The position numbers and the translations under genes were made by a program. Shown here one piece after another: positions 36,483 through 46,458 of a stretch of DNA of 64,000 nucleotides. How positions within the stretch are numbered: the first letter of the stretch is position 1; each line of letters starts with the position of its first letter. Below the pieces are notes generated by a model. It made no database searches. It had not been told where the DNA came from and was given only the letters and a program-made list of their open reading frames with translations. This DNA is from Caldilineaceae bacterium (GTDB taxonomy: Bacteria > Chloroflexota > Anaerolineae > Caldilineales > Caldilineaceae), in contig JAPKMW010000011.1 in assembly GCA_026645575.1 (NCBI GenBank), positions 104,251-168,250 on the forward strand, written 5' to 3'.

Positions 36483-39158
36483 TCACTCCGCAGCCGCTAA
36501 ATTCACAACCCCAACCAGCAGCGCCTGCGCCATTGCATTTTCACGCACCGCGTTCGCCGATAATTTAAAGGTTGTCACCGTAATTTGCCCATCGCCATAG
36601 GGCGCTTTGAGCAGGAGCGAGACCGGTTTGTGAATCCAGCCCAGCGCCAGACCGGCCCAACTGCGGTCGCCATAAGCCCAGGCCGGCGTGCCGACAATAA
36701 TGGCGTCGGGCATGATGGCGGCATATTCCATCTCCAACAACGGGTTGCCGGGCAGGTGGGCAAAGGGGCCTTGCTTTTTGAGCCAACTGAAGGAGGTCGC
36801 CCAGTCGCCCTGCCAGTGGGTTTGGTCACGGGCAATGACGCCGGCAATGGGCAGGCGGATGCTTTCTGGCGCTTTGGCAAAGTCGGTGTCGGCGATGATG
36901 AGTAGCCGCACGCCGCTTTGCACCGCCTCTTGCAATTCTTTCGTGTATTGATGCGCCACCCACAACACATCGGACGTAGGGTTATCGACAACAATATAGC
37001 CCAGGCGGGCTAAGGTTGCCGCCAAGTCGGCATTATCGACTACATAGATCGGCTGTGTCGGCGGCACCGGTGCGACACACACCACCTCGACCTGCTGGTG
37101 GGCGATGCGGCTGCCGGTCGAATCCACCCACTGGGCATGGACGGTCATCGTGCCGGGGGCGGTTAGCGGGATGTTGATCACGCCGCCTGGCGCCGCCAGT
37201 TGACCGGATGCTTTGCCCGCTTGCCAGCGAATGACGCCACCCGTTGCTTCACCCTCGACGCCATAGGCGCGGACAAGCACCGGCAGTTCTGCACCAGGGA
37301 AGCCGCTCCACTGTAGCGGACGCAGAACGACCACCTGATCCTGGTTGAGCGGGGTAAAGTAAGTATCCAACCCGGCCTTGATGTTGCGCTGCATATCCAT
37401 CAAACCGTTACATTCCCAATGGACATCGGTAAACTCGGTGATGACGTAGCCGCCTACGCGTGCGTCAAGCCGCATGGTAGTGATTTCGTAGGCCAGGCTG
37501 TGGGCCATGTGCTGTTGATGGCTGCGGGTGAAGGTTTCTAAATCGCCAAAGACTTCGTTCAGTCGCCAATAGTGGAAGCGCTCGTGCATGTTATGTGGGT
37601 AGACAATGCCATCGCCCCAGTCCAGGCCATTTTGGAACCACCAGGGGGCGCGCCCGTCTTCCTGGATATGCTCAGGGTTAGGTAAGCCCCAATTGCCAAA
37701 TTCACTGACAATCAGCGGCAGATCGGGGCGACGTTCGTGGGCATAATCCTGCGCCCAGGCCCACACCGGCCGACTGGCAAAATCGGCCACCCATTCATCC
37801 CAACCCGCGGCATGATCGGGAATGGCGCGATACCAGTGGAAATCATCGAGATCGCTGGCCACATGCAGGTTGCCTTCACAAGCCGAGTTATCAACAATCA
37901 GCCGGTAGGGGTCGATCTGTTTGGCTTCATGATAGAACTCGGCTAGCCAGCGCCGATGCTCTGGGTTGCGCGCCAGGTCGGCGCCCCAGTTTTCGTTGAT
38001 GAGGGTCCAGGCGATAATCGAGGGATGGTTCCAGTCGCGATCGACCATGCGCGTAAAGGTTTCTTTGGCGCGAGCCGAGGCGTTGGCCGACAGATGCGCC
38101 CAGTTCGGGATCTCGGTCCAGATGAGAATGCCCAGCCGGTCGGCGACTTCGTAATAGCGCGGGTCTTCAATCTTGATGTGACACCGTAGACAGTTCAGCC
38201 CCAGCGCCTTGGCCTTACGCACCTGATCTTCCAGGAAGGCGAGGCTGGGCGGCGTATAAATCGATTCGGGATAATAAGCCTGGTCGAGAACGCCGCGCAG
38301 ATAGATCGGCTGGCCGTTGAGGTAAATGCGACCGTCGCGTGCCTCCACCGTGCGAAACCCGCATTGCTCACGGATTTCATCAAGGGGCTGCCCATTCACG
38401 CTGAGGGTGGCAACAACCGTGTAAAGCGCCGGCGTCTCCGGACTCCACCATTGAATGGGATATTGCCCCAACTCAATTTGGTGTTCTGTGCCGTCGGTGA
38501 GGGTGCTTTCGGCGACTAGAGTACCACTGGGATCCAGTACACGCACGTGTACTTGGGTAGCGGGTGGCAGCATGGCGTCACTGTAGCGCAGGGCGACATT
38601 GAGCGCTTGTTCGTTAGGCAGCGGCGTCAACCAGAGATTGCGGATGAAAAACCAACTGCGCTCTTCCAACCAGACGCTTTGCCAGATGCCGCTGATCGGG
38701 CCATACCAACTCTGCTTGCCGTGGGGAATTTCGCTGAATGGGTAGGTGGGCCAGCGATTGGTGTCGTCGGTTGGGTCGACCACACGGACAACAATTTCAT
38801 TGTCACCCTGCCGCACAACGCCGCTGATGTCAAACTCAAAGGGCAGGTAGCCCCCCTCATGTTCGCCTACCCGCTGCCCGTTGACCCAAACGGTCGCCAG
38901 GTAGTCCACGGCGCCAAAGCCCAACAAGAGCGATTGCGCTTCGTGGTCAGACGCAGCATCCGGGATTTGATCGAGGGTGACAGTGCGGCGATACCAGCCG
39001 ACGCCGCTCGTATGACGCAGATCATCAAATTGCGCCTGCCAGGGTAGCGGTACTTGGGCTGTGCGCCAAGTTTGAATTGCCGTCACCTCCTGGCCGCCAT
39101 GCGGATCAATCTGAAATTGCCAACTACCATCCAACGCAATGCGTTTGCGAAAGCTCAT
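36483..39158 (-). CDS. Glycoside hydrolase family 2 enzyme (beta-galactosidase/glucuronidase/mannosidase type)
   Basis: 891 residues, no signal peptide, so probably cytosolic; GGAGTAATTT precedes the ATG. Domain order is the GH2 plan: jelly-roll sugar-binding domain (about 1-185, [20 protein letters not shown]), Ig-like domain (about 190-285), TIM barrel (about 285-600) and an extra C-terminal region. The acid/base Glu is in WTLINENWG (about 389) and the nucleophile Glu probably in [10 protein letters not shown] (about 487). Exact sugar specificity cannot be read. It lies divergent from an MFS gene and near a CUT1 sugar importer and an alpha-fucosidase, suggesting glycan utilisation. Confidence 0.9.
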   Translation of the reverse strand: MSFRKRIALDGSWQFQIDPHGGQEVTAIQTWRTAQVPLPWQAQFDDLRHTSGVGWYRRTVTLDQIPDAASDHEAQSLLLGFGAVDYLATVWVNGQRVGEHEGGYLPFEFDISGVVRQGDNEIVVRVVDPTDDTNRWPTYPFSEIPHGKQSWYGPISGIWQSVWLEERSWFFIRNLWLTPLPNEQALNVALRYSDAMLPPATQVHVRVLDPSGTLVAESTLTDGTEHQIELGQYPIQWWSPETPALYTVVATLSVNGQPLDEIREQCGFRTVEARDGRIYLNGQPIYLRGVLDQAYYPESIYTPPSLAFLEDQVRKAKALGLNCLRCHIKIEDPRYYEVADRLGILIWTEIPNWAHLSANASARAKETFTRMVDRDWNHPSIIAWTLINENWGADLARNPEHRRWLAEFYHEAKQIDPYRLIVDNSACEGNLHVASDLDDFHWYRAIPDHAAGWDEWVADFASRPVWAWAQDYAHERRPDLPLIVSEFGNWGLPNPEHIQEDGRAPWWFQNGLDWGDGIVYPHNMHERFHYWRLNEVFGDLETFTRSHQQHMAHSLAYEITTMRLDARVGGYVITEFTDVHWECNGLMDMQRNIKAGLDTYFTPLNQDQVVVLRPLQWSGFPGAELPVLVRAYGVEGEATGGVIRWQAGKASGQLAAPGGVINIPLTAPGTMTVHAQWVDSTGSRIAHQQVEVVCVAPVPPTQPIYVVDNADLAATLARLGYIVVDNPTSDVLWVAHQYTKELQEAVQSGVRLLIIADTDFAKAPESIRLPIAGVIARDQTHWQGDWATSFSWLKKQGPFAHLPGNPLLEMEYAAIMPDAIIVGTPAWAYGDRSWAGLALGWIHKPVSLLLKAPYGDGQITVTTFKLSANAVRENAMAQALLVGVVNLAAAE

Positions 39159-39451
39159 AAATTACTCCAATTAGGATTGTGTGTTCAGGATCAAGCCCTC
39201 AATGGGCAGGGGCGTCACTCCTTGTTTGCTCAAGGTTATCATACAATCAAATGTTGAATTATAACTAGAGCATTCATTTATGAAAATTTGTAACACTCAT
39301 TGACATGAATTGCACATCATGTTACGATGGCAGGGAGAGGGTGGTCAGGTGATTGGCACCGTGAGTGATTGCTTATGATGCCAGTCGTCCAATCATCCAA
39401 TGCACCAATCACCTGACCTCATTTTCTGCTAGCTAGACAAGGCTGCCCGTT
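39159..39451. other. Divergent promoter region with inverted repeat
   Basis: Spacer between the divergent GH2 and MFS genes. A 14-bp perfect inverted repeat (GGTCAGGTGATTGG at 39343-39356 and complement at 39405-39418) lies closer to the MFS gene. Since both genes read outward, this hairpin is not a terminator and may be a regulator site or a leader structure. Confidence 0.5.
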
Positions 39452-40855
39452 ATGCAAACCTTTCCCAAATCAATTGCCGCCCGCCTGCGAAGTGGCGTCT
39501 CCCCTAACGTTGCCGTTCTTATCGGCGTCATGGCGCCTTCGCTGATGGTGGGGATGGATCACCATACCTTTGGCGTCGCCTTGCCGACGGTGCGATCCAG
39601 CTTTGGGTTGGACGCCGACACCACGGCCTGGGCGTCGATGATCTACTCGTTGCCCTTTATGACCTTGATGCCGCTTTATGGTCGGCTGGGCGATGAACTG
39701 GGCAAACGGCGCTTATTACTCTTTGGTATTGCTGTCTTTCTGCTCGGCACCGGCATTCTGTTGCTGGCCCCGTCTTTGACCTGGTATATGATCGGGCGGG
39801 CAATTCAAGGGATCGGCACGGCGGGCTTTGTACCGTTGAGCATTGCGCTAATCGCCCAGTGGTTTCCGGCGAATGAGCGGGGGAAGATTATGGGATCGTG
39901 GAACTCCATTATTCCGCTCTCCGGGCTAGTCTTTCCCTACTTTGGCGGGCTGCTCGTTGATGCCTTTGGCTGGCGCGCCGTCTATCCGGCGATTATGGTG
40001 GTGGGCTTTGTCGCGTTGGCGGTGGTGCAGTATAGCATTCCAGCGACGGACAACCAGCGCGTGGCCCCTGATTTTCTGCGCCGCTTTGATTGGTTGGGCG
40101 TCCTCCTGTTAAGCGGGGCGCTGGTTGCGCTCCTTTTCTTCACCTCCAGCCGACCCATTACCGGTGTGGAAGGATTGCGTGACTGGCGGATCTTGACCCT
40201 TTGCCTGCTTTTGCTGCTCATGTTTATTCGCTGGGAGCGCCGACGGGTCAACCCTTATATGAATCTGGGCGTCTTTCACAACCTCACCTTTACCGCTTCC
40301 TCGGTTTGTGCCGGTCTGCGCATGTTTATCATGAGCAGCAGCAGCTTTCTTCTGCCCCTCTACCTCACCGATATTCATGGCCTGAACGCCAGCGCTATCG
40401 GCATTGCCCTGGCCCTGCAAGCCGGGATGCTCTTTCTTACCTCCCAAGCCGGCGGACAGGTGGCGGATCGGTGGGGCAGTCGCTGGCCGATTGTGATCAG
40501 CATGGCCGGTATGGTCCTCATTCTCGTCTTGTTCGCTTTGGCCGATGCGGCGTCGCCGGTCTGGTGGCTCTATACCCTCTCTGGCGCACATGGGCTGACC
40601 ATTGGCCTCTCCCTGGCGCCGCTCCACCGCTCCTCTATGCAGGAAGTGGCCGACCACGAAGCGGGCGCCGCTGCCGGCCTCTATAGCATGATCCGCTTTG
40701 CCGGTCAGATTCTTGGCGTGGCTGTGGCCGGCGTTCTCCTGCAACAACAACTGGGGCTGGCGACCGCGCCCGTTGCCGCCTACCAATTTGTCCTCTGGCT
40801 CTATGTCGGCGTGGCGGTGGTGGCGACGCTATTAGGCGGGTTGATTCGCGAGTAA
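39452..40855 (+). CDS. MFS transporter, DHA2-like drug/solute exporter
   Basis: 467 residues, hydrophobic throughout. The motif YGRLGDELGKRRLLLFG near residue 88 is the conserved loop 2/3 signature (GxxxDxxGRR type), and GRAIQGIGTAGFVPLSIALI matches motif C-like sequence of proton-antiport exporters. Twelve to fourteen helices. Start ATG 39452 with a weak AAGG upstream. Probably a proton-coupled exporter; substrate unknown. Possible link to the divergent GH2 gene through the shared spacer. Confidence 0.85.
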   Translation: MQTFPKSIAARLRSGVSPNVAVLIGVMAPSLMVGMDHHTFGVALPTVRSSFGLDADTTAWASMIYSLPFMTLMPLYGRLGDELGKRRLLLFGIAVFLLGTGILLLAPSLTWYMIGRAIQGIGTAGFVPLSIALIAQWFPANERGKIMGSWNSIIPLSGLVFPYFGGLLVDAFGWRAVYPAIMVVGFVALAVVQYSIPATDNQRVAPDFLRRFDWLGVLLLSGALVALLFFTSSRPITGVEGLRDWRILTLCLLLLLMFIRWERRRVNPYMNLGVFHNLTFTASSVCAGLRMFIMSSSSFLLPLYLTDIHGLNASAIGIALALQAGMLFLTSQAGGQVADRWGSRWPIVISMAGMVLILVLFALADAASPVWWLYTLSGAHGLTIGLSLAPLHRSSMQEVADHEAGAAAGLYSMIRFAGQILGVAVAGVLLQQQLGLATAPVAAYQFVLWLYVGVAVVATLLGGLIRE

Positions 40856-40857
40856 CA

Positions 40858-41018
40858 CAACGGATTGGGGACAGGAACGGATTTGGCATCGGCTGCTAGA
40901 GAATGACTGATTGCCTTGGAAATTTTCTAACTACTTTACCTGCTCTGGCCCAGAGCAGGTATGAATCTAAAAATTGTTCTCCGGCTAGATGCAAATCCGT
41001 TCCTGTCCCAATCCGTTG
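40858..41018. repeat. 161-bp palindromic element with nested hairpins
   Basis: Outer arms 40858-40890 and 40988-41018 pair over about 31 bases with two single-base bulges (CAACGGATTGGGGACAGGAA... and complement). At the centre is a perfect 11-bp hairpin, ACCTGCTCTGG-C-CCAGAGCAGGT. The element starts just after the MFS stop and lies upstream of the sugar-transport promoter. It may be a MITE or a very long terminator. No coding capacity. Confidence 0.7.
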
Positions 41019-41049
41019 ATCCGGTGTTGCCGCGCCCAAAGGGTTAATT

Positions 41050-41078
41050 TTGACAAAGCACCTGAATAAATGTATGAT
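41050..41078 (+). promoter_or_regulatory. Sigma-70-type promoter of the CUT1 sugar ABC operon
   Basis: TTGACA (41050-41055), a 17-base spacer and TATGAT (41073-41078) form a near-consensus promoter 180 bp before the binding-protein ATG. The leader contains an inverted pair GGTATCGT / ACGATACT (about 41097-41134) that could bind a sugar-responsive regulator. Confidence 0.7.
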
Positions 41079-41261
41079 GGATCGCAAATACGGCATGGTA
41101 TCGTTCCCATAATTCTCTTATACCGATACGATACTTCAACAAAGCTACCCAAGTTTTTCCCGAAAATCGTTATTTGTCCCCCATGATCTTGCAAGCAGAC
41201 ACAAGTTCTCTGCGCTTTGGTCGTATGCGCCCTGTCGTTTTGTAATCAAGGAGAATCAGTT

Positions 41262-42599
41262 ATGCAACTAGTTGGTCTTTCGCGTCGTAAGTTTTTGCAG
41301 TTATCCGCCGTTGCCGCCGGCGGTGCGGCCTTGGCTGCCTGTGTACCGGCGGCGCCGGGCGCCGGTAGTGAAGGGGCGGCTGCTCCCGCTGGCGCCAAGA
41401 CGGAAATTCGCGTGGCCCATGCCTGGGACGCTTCCTTCTGGCCCACGCAGGAAGCCTTTGATGCCCAATTCAATGAGCAGAACCCGGAATTAAATGTCAT
41501 TGGTGAAAACACGCCGTGGGGCGAGTTCCGCAATAAGTATATGACCCAGGCCGCGGCCAATGCCCTACCTGACATCATGTACTGCCAGTTTGCCTGGGCG
41601 CAACAGTTTATTTCGCAAGGATCCTTTATCAACCACCAGCCCTACATCGACGCCCAGGCCGATTTCAACCTGGAAGACTTCACGGCGCCTTCGCTGGTCT
41701 CCTACAAAAAAGAGGGCGACCTCTATGTGATTCCCTACGACGAAGGCCCGTTGCTGCTCTATTGGAACGTCGATATGTTTGACGAAGCCGGCGTGGCCCA
41801 CCCGACCGTCGATTGGACGATGGACGACATGCTGGATGCGGCGATCAAGTTGACCAAAGGCGAAGGCCCGGAGAAGGTCTACGGCTATGCCGGTTTGCCC
41901 GCACCCGATGGCGCCATGAACGCCAACTATCTCTACCCCTGGGGCGCCAAGTTCTGGAACGAACCGGAAGAGAACGAATGTCACCTCAACACCCCGGAGG
42001 CGATTGAAGCGCTGACCTGGTGGATGAGCTTTATGCACGAGCATGGTGTGACGCCGACGCCGGCGGAAGATACCTTTGGTGGCGGCTGGGGCGGTTTTGT
42101 GGCCGGTCGTGTGGCGATGTTCCAACAAGGCACCTGGTACACGCCGGTCTTGACCAAAGATGCCAAGTTTAAGTGGGATCTCTGGCACTGGCCCAAAGGC
42201 CCCAAAGCGCACACCACCGGCACAATGGGCAGCGGTTACGCCATCACCAAGGATTCCAAGGCGCCTGACAAAGCCTGGATCTATGAGAACGCCTACCTTT
42301 CCACCGAAGGGCAGATCTTCATGTGGGGGTCCACCGGTCGCGGCAGCCCGTCGCGCATTTCGGCGTGGGATTCCTACTTCGCCTCGCCCAATGTCCCGCC
42401 CAGCGCCAAAGTCGTGCTGGAAATCTTGACCTCCTATGCCGTCCATGACGTGCTGGATACGGTCAATGGCCCGGAGATCACGCAAGTTGCTAATCAGACC
42501 TGGGACCTGGTGGTCCTGGGTGAGATGGATGTGGCGACGGCCGTTGCCAAGATCACGGAAGACCTGCAACCGGTGCTGGCAAAGAATAACCCGGCGTAA
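41262..42599 (+). CDS. CUT1-type sugar ABC transporter substrate-binding lipoprotein
   Basis: 445 residues from ATG 41262 (AAGGAG nine bases upstream); a 15-codon longer frame has no initiation signal. The signal peptide has twin-arginine character (SRRKFLQLSAVAAGGAAL) and a lipobox LAAC, so it is probably a Tat-exported lipoprotein, common for Chloroflexota binding proteins. The mature sequence fits family-1 solute-binding proteins (AWDASFWPTQEAFDAQFNEQ, GWGGFVAGRVAMFQQGTW). First gene of an operon with two permeases; the cognate ATPase is not encoded here and is probably a shared MsmK/UgpC-type protein elsewhere. Neighbouring GH2 and GH29 genes suggest an oligosaccharide ligand. Confidence 0.92.
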   Translation: MQLVGLSRRKFLQLSAVAAGGAALAACVPAAPGAGSEGAAAPAGAKTEIRVAHAWDASFWPTQEAFDAQFNEQNPELNVIGENTPWGEFRNKYMTQAAANALPDIMYCQFAWAQQFISQGSFINHQPYIDAQADFNLEDFTAPSLVSYKKEGDLYVIPYDEGPLLLYWNVDMFDEAGVAHPTVDWTMDDMLDAAIKLTKGEGPEKVYGYAGLPAPDGAMNANYLYPWGAKFWNEPEENECHLNTPEAIEALTWWMSFMHEHGVTPTPAEDTFGGGWGGFVAGRVAMFQQGTWYTPVLTKDAKFKWDLWHWPKGPKAHTTGTMGSGYAITKDSKAPDKAWIYENAYLSTEGQIFMWGSTGRGSPSRISAWDSYFASPNVPPSAKVVLEILTSYAVHDVLDTVNGPEITQVANQTWDLVVLGEMDVATAVAKITEDLQPVLAKNNPA

Positions 42600-42612
42600 C
42601 GTTTCGAGCTAT

Positions 42613-42692
42613 GAATTACGAGTTACGAATTACGCGTGATGACGTTTCGTAACTCGTAATTCTTAACTCGTAATTCTTAACTCATAATTTGG
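42613..42692. repeat. Hairpin and 14-bp tandem repeats between binding-protein and permease genes
   Basis: A perfect 17-bp inverted repeat (GAATTACGAGTTACGAA at 42613-42629, complement at 42646-42662) merges into tandem AACTCGTAATTCTT units (42651-42664, 42665-42678, partial to 42692). An intercistronic stem here commonly makes the binding-protein mRNA more abundant than the permease mRNA; that role is inferred. Confidence 0.75.
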
Positions 42693-42707
42693 ATCATGGG
42701 AGTGTTC

Positions 42708-43649
42708 ATGCAAGCAACCAATACACTGGCGACAGTCCGGCCCAAGCGTGGCATCGGCAAGATGGCGCGGCAGGAAGAGGTTGCCTTTTGGCTCTTTATC
42801 TTGCCCTGGTTGATTGGCTTCATTGTCTTTTCTGGCGGCCCCATTCTGGCGTCGCTGGGTATCAGCTTGAGTGAATACTCAATTCTGCAGCCACCCAAAT
42901 TTATCGGCATGGGCAATTACACCCAGCTTTTGAATGATGAACTCTTCTATAAAGCGGTGGCAAACACCGTCTATTATGTCGGGGTTAGTGTGCCGTTGGG
43001 CGTGGCCCTGGCTTTCTTAATGGCGATTGCGCTCAACCAGAAACTGCGCGGACAGACTTGGTTTCGCACGATCTTCTATCTGCCGTCGGTTGTTTCCGGC
43101 ATTGCCGTGGCGCTGCTCTGGAGTTGGCTACTCAACGCCGATTTTGGCTTGTTCAACTTTTTGTTGAGCCTGGTGGGCATTACTGGCCCCAAATGGCTCT
43201 TTAGCACCACTTGGGCCATGCCGTCGATCATCATCATGAGTTTGTGGGGTGTTGGCGGCAGCATGGTCGTCTTTCTGGCGGGGTTGCAAGGAATTCCTGA
43301 ACATCTCTATGAAGCTGCCGAGTTGGATGGCGCCGGGGAATGGGGCAAGTTTTGGAATGTGACCATCCCCATGATCTCGCCGGTTATCTTTTTTAATATG
43401 ATTGTGACCATTATTGGCGCCTTCCAAATTTTTGACCAAGTCTATATCATGACCAACGGCAAGGGTGGCCCCGCTAATGCGACGCTGGTCTATGTGCTTT
43501 ATCTCTACCGCAACGGCTTTGAATATTTCAAGATGGGCTATGCGTCGGCCCTGGCGGTAGTTTTGTTTTTGATCATCCTGGCGATTACGGTGGTGCAATT
43601 TGCTGTCGCCAGACGCTGGGTCTATTATGAAGGCGGCGATGCGCGCTGA
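42708..43649 (+). CDS. CUT1 sugar ABC permease 1 (MalF/UgpA-like)
   Basis: 313 residues from ATG 42708, which has GGGAG five bases upstream; an ATG four codons earlier (42696) is possible. Six membrane helices. The cytoplasmic EAA loop, EAAELDGAGEWGKFWNVTIPM (about residues 201-221), which docks to the ATPase, is intact. Early sequence WLFILPWLIGFIVFSGGPI is typical of the MalF/UgpA group. Forms the heteromeric channel with the next permease. Confidence 0.94.
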   Translation: MQATNTLATVRPKRGIGKMARQEEVAFWLFILPWLIGFIVFSGGPILASLGISLSEYSILQPPKFIGMGNYTQLLNDELFYKAVANTVYYVGVSVPLGVALAFLMAIALNQKLRGQTWFRTIFYLPSVVSGIAVALLWSWLLNADFGLFNFLLSLVGITGPKWLFSTTWAMPSIIIMSLWGVGGSMVVFLAGLQGIPEHLYEAAELDGAGEWGKFWNVTIPMISPVIFFNMIVTIIGAFQIFDQVYIMTNGKGGPANATLVYVLYLYRNGFEYFKMGYASALAVVLFLIILAITVVQFAVARRWVYYEGGDAR

Positions 43650-43714
43650 GTAAGTGTCTTTGTGTAGGATATAAGGTTCATGCCGCGTGAAGATTGGTGT
43701 AAAGGACGATACCA

Positions 43715-44632
43715 ATGGCAGTTCGCAGTGAAACAGTCAAGGCAGAACAGCGTGTAATGGTGGGGAAAGCCGCCGCCCGCCAGGCGAGTATGTGGCAGCG
43801 CAAGAGCTTTCAACGCTTTGTCCGGGCCACGATTGCCTATGGCTTTCTTCTCATTGGCTCGTTCTGTTTTCTCTTACCCTTGTTGTGGATGTTTTCCACG
43901 TCGCTGAAACCGGATGATGAGGTCTTTGCCTTTCCGCCCCGCTTTTTGCCCACCTCCTGGGATTGGAACAACTATGTGTTAGGCTGGACGGCGTTGCCCT
44001 TTAACACCTATTTGGTGAACACCATCATTGTCACTGCTTCCAACGTAGTGGGCAATCTCATCTCCTGCTCGCTGCCGGCCTATGCCTTTGCCCGGTTGCG
44101 GGCGCGCGGCAGCAACATTCTCTTTATGCTGGTGCTGGCGACCATGATGGTGCCGTTCCAGGTGACGATGATTCCCACTTTCATCCTCTTTACCAATTTG
44201 GGGTGGGTCAATACTTTTCTGCCGATTACCGTACCGGCTTGGTTTGGTTGGCCTTTTTCCATCTTTCTGCTCCGCCAATTCTTTATGGGGTTGCCCCGCG
44301 AATTAGATGACGCCGCCCGTATTGATGGCTGCTCCTACTTCCGCATCTACTGGAATATTATCCTGCCGCTCTCCAAGCCAGCATTGGCGACCATTGCTAT
44401 CTTTGGCTTTATCGGCAACTGGAACAACTTTTTGGGGCCGCTGATCTACATCAACAAGCAGGAACTTTATACGTTGGCATTGGGCTTGAATCTCTTCCGC
44501 GGCCAATATGTCACCTATTACAATCAGTTAATGGCCGTCTCGCTGTTGGCGCTGGCGCCGATTTTGATCGTCTTCTTCTTTACCCAGAAGCAATTTATTC
44601 AGGGCATTGCCCTGACTGGAATTAAGGGCTGA
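43715..44632 (+). CDS. CUT1 sugar ABC permease 2 (MalG/UgpE-like)
   Basis: 305 residues; AAAGGA precedes the ATG by about ten bases. Six helices; the MalG-type opening LLWMFSTSLKPDDEVFAFPP and the EAA-like loop DDAARIDGCSYFRIYWNIILPL (about 198-219) are clear. The extracytoplasmic FALINE of WGNWNNFLGPLIYI type is also present. Last gene of the importer operon. Confidence 0.94.
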   Translation: MAVRSETVKAEQRVMVGKAAARQASMWQRKSFQRFVRATIAYGFLLIGSFCFLLPLLWMFSTSLKPDDEVFAFPPRFLPTSWDWNNYVLGWTALPFNTYLVNTIIVTASNVVGNLISCSLPAYAFARLRARGSNILFMLVLATMMVPFQVTMIPTFILFTNLGWVNTFLPITVPAWFGWPFSIFLLRQFFMGLPRELDDAARIDGCSYFRIYWNIILPLSKPALATIAIFGFIGNWNNFLGPLIYINKQELYTLALGLNLFRGQYVTYYNQLMAVSLLALAPILIVFFFTQKQFIQGIALTGIKG

Positions 44633-44900
44633 AAACGATATTCTTTACTGGTTTGTTTTGCTGCCCTTTGCTATAATAAGCCACAGCAAAATTCGGTTTC
44701 ATCGCCGAAGGCTGGGCTAGAGATGACCCATTCATCAATAGGCCGCAACATCACCGAGATCCGGGTAACCTGACTCTGGGCTACGCGCTTGCCCTTGTAA
44801 GGAACTACACGACTGCGGACTACTGATTCATCGATTGACGTTGTTACGAACCCTTGCCCAAGCAGTTGTATGATTCACCGACGACAATGAAGGGGGAGAG
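44633..44900. other. Spacer with a possible promoter, no gene
   Basis: CTATAATAAG (TATAAT at 44672-44677) could be a -10 element, but no good -35 is at the right distance. Bases 44691-44740 resemble the reductase leader near 28661-28700 (ATCGCCGAA, TGACCCATTCATCAATA). GAAGGGGGAGAG supports the haloperoxidase start at 44901. No credible ORF. Confidence 0.4.
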
Positions 44901-46253
44901 ATGGCTTCACGACCGCGCCAATTCCAGATCCTCGTCAACCTACTGCTTAGTTTGACGCTCCTGACCACCGTATCGTTGACCAACGCACCGCCGGCAAAAG
45001 CTGTCCAAGCCGATGGATTGGTGGCAACCGCCTGGTTTACCTTTTATCCACAGTTGTTACAAAGCACCGAAGGCTTTACGCCGCCGGTTGCCGCCCGTGC
45101 CATTGGTTATGCTGGTGTGGCCTTATATGAAGCCGTGGTCCAGGGAGAGCCGGCTTATCAATCCTTGGTTGGGCAACTCAACGGCTTGGCGGCCTTGCCA
45201 AAACCGCTGGCCGGCCAGCTATATCACTGGCCATTGGTGGCGAACAGCGCGCTGGCGACAATTACCCGCGCCCTCTTTAGCAATGCGTCTGCTGATAACA
45301 AAGCCGCCATTGCCCTCCTGGAAAGCCAACTGACGCTGATCTATCAGCCCAACGTCGATGCTGGCGTCATTGCCCGTTCGGTGCAATATGGCCGCACCCT
45401 GGCCGAGGCGATTCATGCCTGGGCTAGGGCTGATGGCGGTCATGAAGGACAATTGCACAATTTCTCAACGGATTACAAGCTCGTGTATGGTCCGGGATTT
45501 TGGCAACCGACGGCGCCTGCCTTTGTCACAACCCCGCTCCAACCCCATTGGGGGGAGAATCGCCCCTTTGTTTTATCGGACGATCAACCCTGCGCTGTCA
45601 AACCGCCGCTGCCTTACTCGGAAGAAACCAATTCACCGTTTTACCAACAGGCGCAAGAAGTGTATAATACAGTCCGTTTGCTCACACCCGAACAGCGCAT
45701 TATTGCCCTCTACTGGGCTGATGATCCGGGGCGCACGCCGACGCCGCCCGGACATTCCCTGGCGATTGTCAATCAGCTTTTGCAACAGGAGGCAGTGAGC
45801 CTGGGGCTGGCAGCAGAAGTGTATGCCAAAGTGGGTATCGCCGTCGCCGACGCCTTTATCGGTTGCTGGCAAACCAAATATCAATACAGTCGGCTCCGGC
45901 CCATTAGCTATATCCAACTGTTGATTGACCCGCTCTGGAATACGCCGACGATCACCGACCCGGTCGTCACGCCGCCCTTTCCAGAGTATACGTCCGGTCA
46001 TTCGGTGCAAGCGGGGGCGGTGGCGGAAGTGTTGACCAGCCTCTTTGGCAGCCAGGCGGCCTTTACCGATCACACCAATGACCGGCGTGGCTTTTTACCC
46101 CGCGCGTACACCAGCTTCTGGGCCATGGCGAATGAAGCGGCGCTCTCACGGCTCTATGGCGGCATTCACTTTCGCGACGCGATTGAAAACGGTCTGGAAC
46201 AGGGGCGCTGTATCGGGCAACGAGTGTTGGCGTTACAATTCAAAAAAATATAG
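44901..46253 (+). CDS. Secreted vanadium-dependent haloperoxidase / PAP2-superfamily protein
   Basis: 450 residues with a signal peptide (about 12-38, LLLSLTLLTTVSL...AKA). The vanadate/phosphate-binding triplet of the superfamily is complete: KYQYSRLRP (KxxxxxxRP, about 325), YTSGHS (SGH, about 364) and SRLYGGIHFRDA (SRxxxGxHxxxD, about 417). Length and spacing fit bacterial vanadium haloperoxidases (which oxidise halides with H2O2) better than short PAP2 phosphatases. An acid phosphatase activity cannot be excluded, since the same residues bind phosphate. GGGGGAGAG lies directly before the ATG. It stands alone between transport genes. Confidence 0.85.
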   Translation: MASRPRQFQILVNLLLSLTLLTTVSLTNAPPAKAVQADGLVATAWFTFYPQLLQSTEGFTPPVAARAIGYAGVALYEAVVQGEPAYQSLVGQLNGLAALPKPLAGQLYHWPLVANSALATITRALFSNASADNKAAIALLESQLTLIYQPNVDAGVIARSVQYGRTLAEAIHAWARADGGHEGQLHNFSTDYKLVYGPGFWQPTAPAFVTTPLQPHWGENRPFVLSDDQPCAVKPPLPYSEETNSPFYQQAQEVYNTVRLLTPEQRIIALYWADDPGRTPTPPGHSLAIVNQLLQQEAVSLGLAAEVYAKVGIAVADAFIGCWQTKYQYSRLRPISYIQLLIDPLWNTPTITDPVVTPPFPEYTSGHSVQAGAVAEVLTSLFGSQAAFTDHTNDRRGFLPRAYTSFWAMANEAALSRLYGGIHFRDAIENGLEQGRCIGQRVLALQFKKI

Positions 46254-46458
46254 CGGGCAAGTAACACTGCAACGGATGAAAGGGGGAACGGATATTTCTG
46301 TGCGGAAAACGCTTACAAATACAATGGTGGTGCCTTATCTGCAACAATTGGTTTCATTAATTTTTTGCTGCGCTGCCCTTACTCCGTTTCCCCCTTCACC
46401 CATTGTAGTGTTTGGCTTACTCATACATAAACCAAAGCAGAATGAAAGATGACAATTG

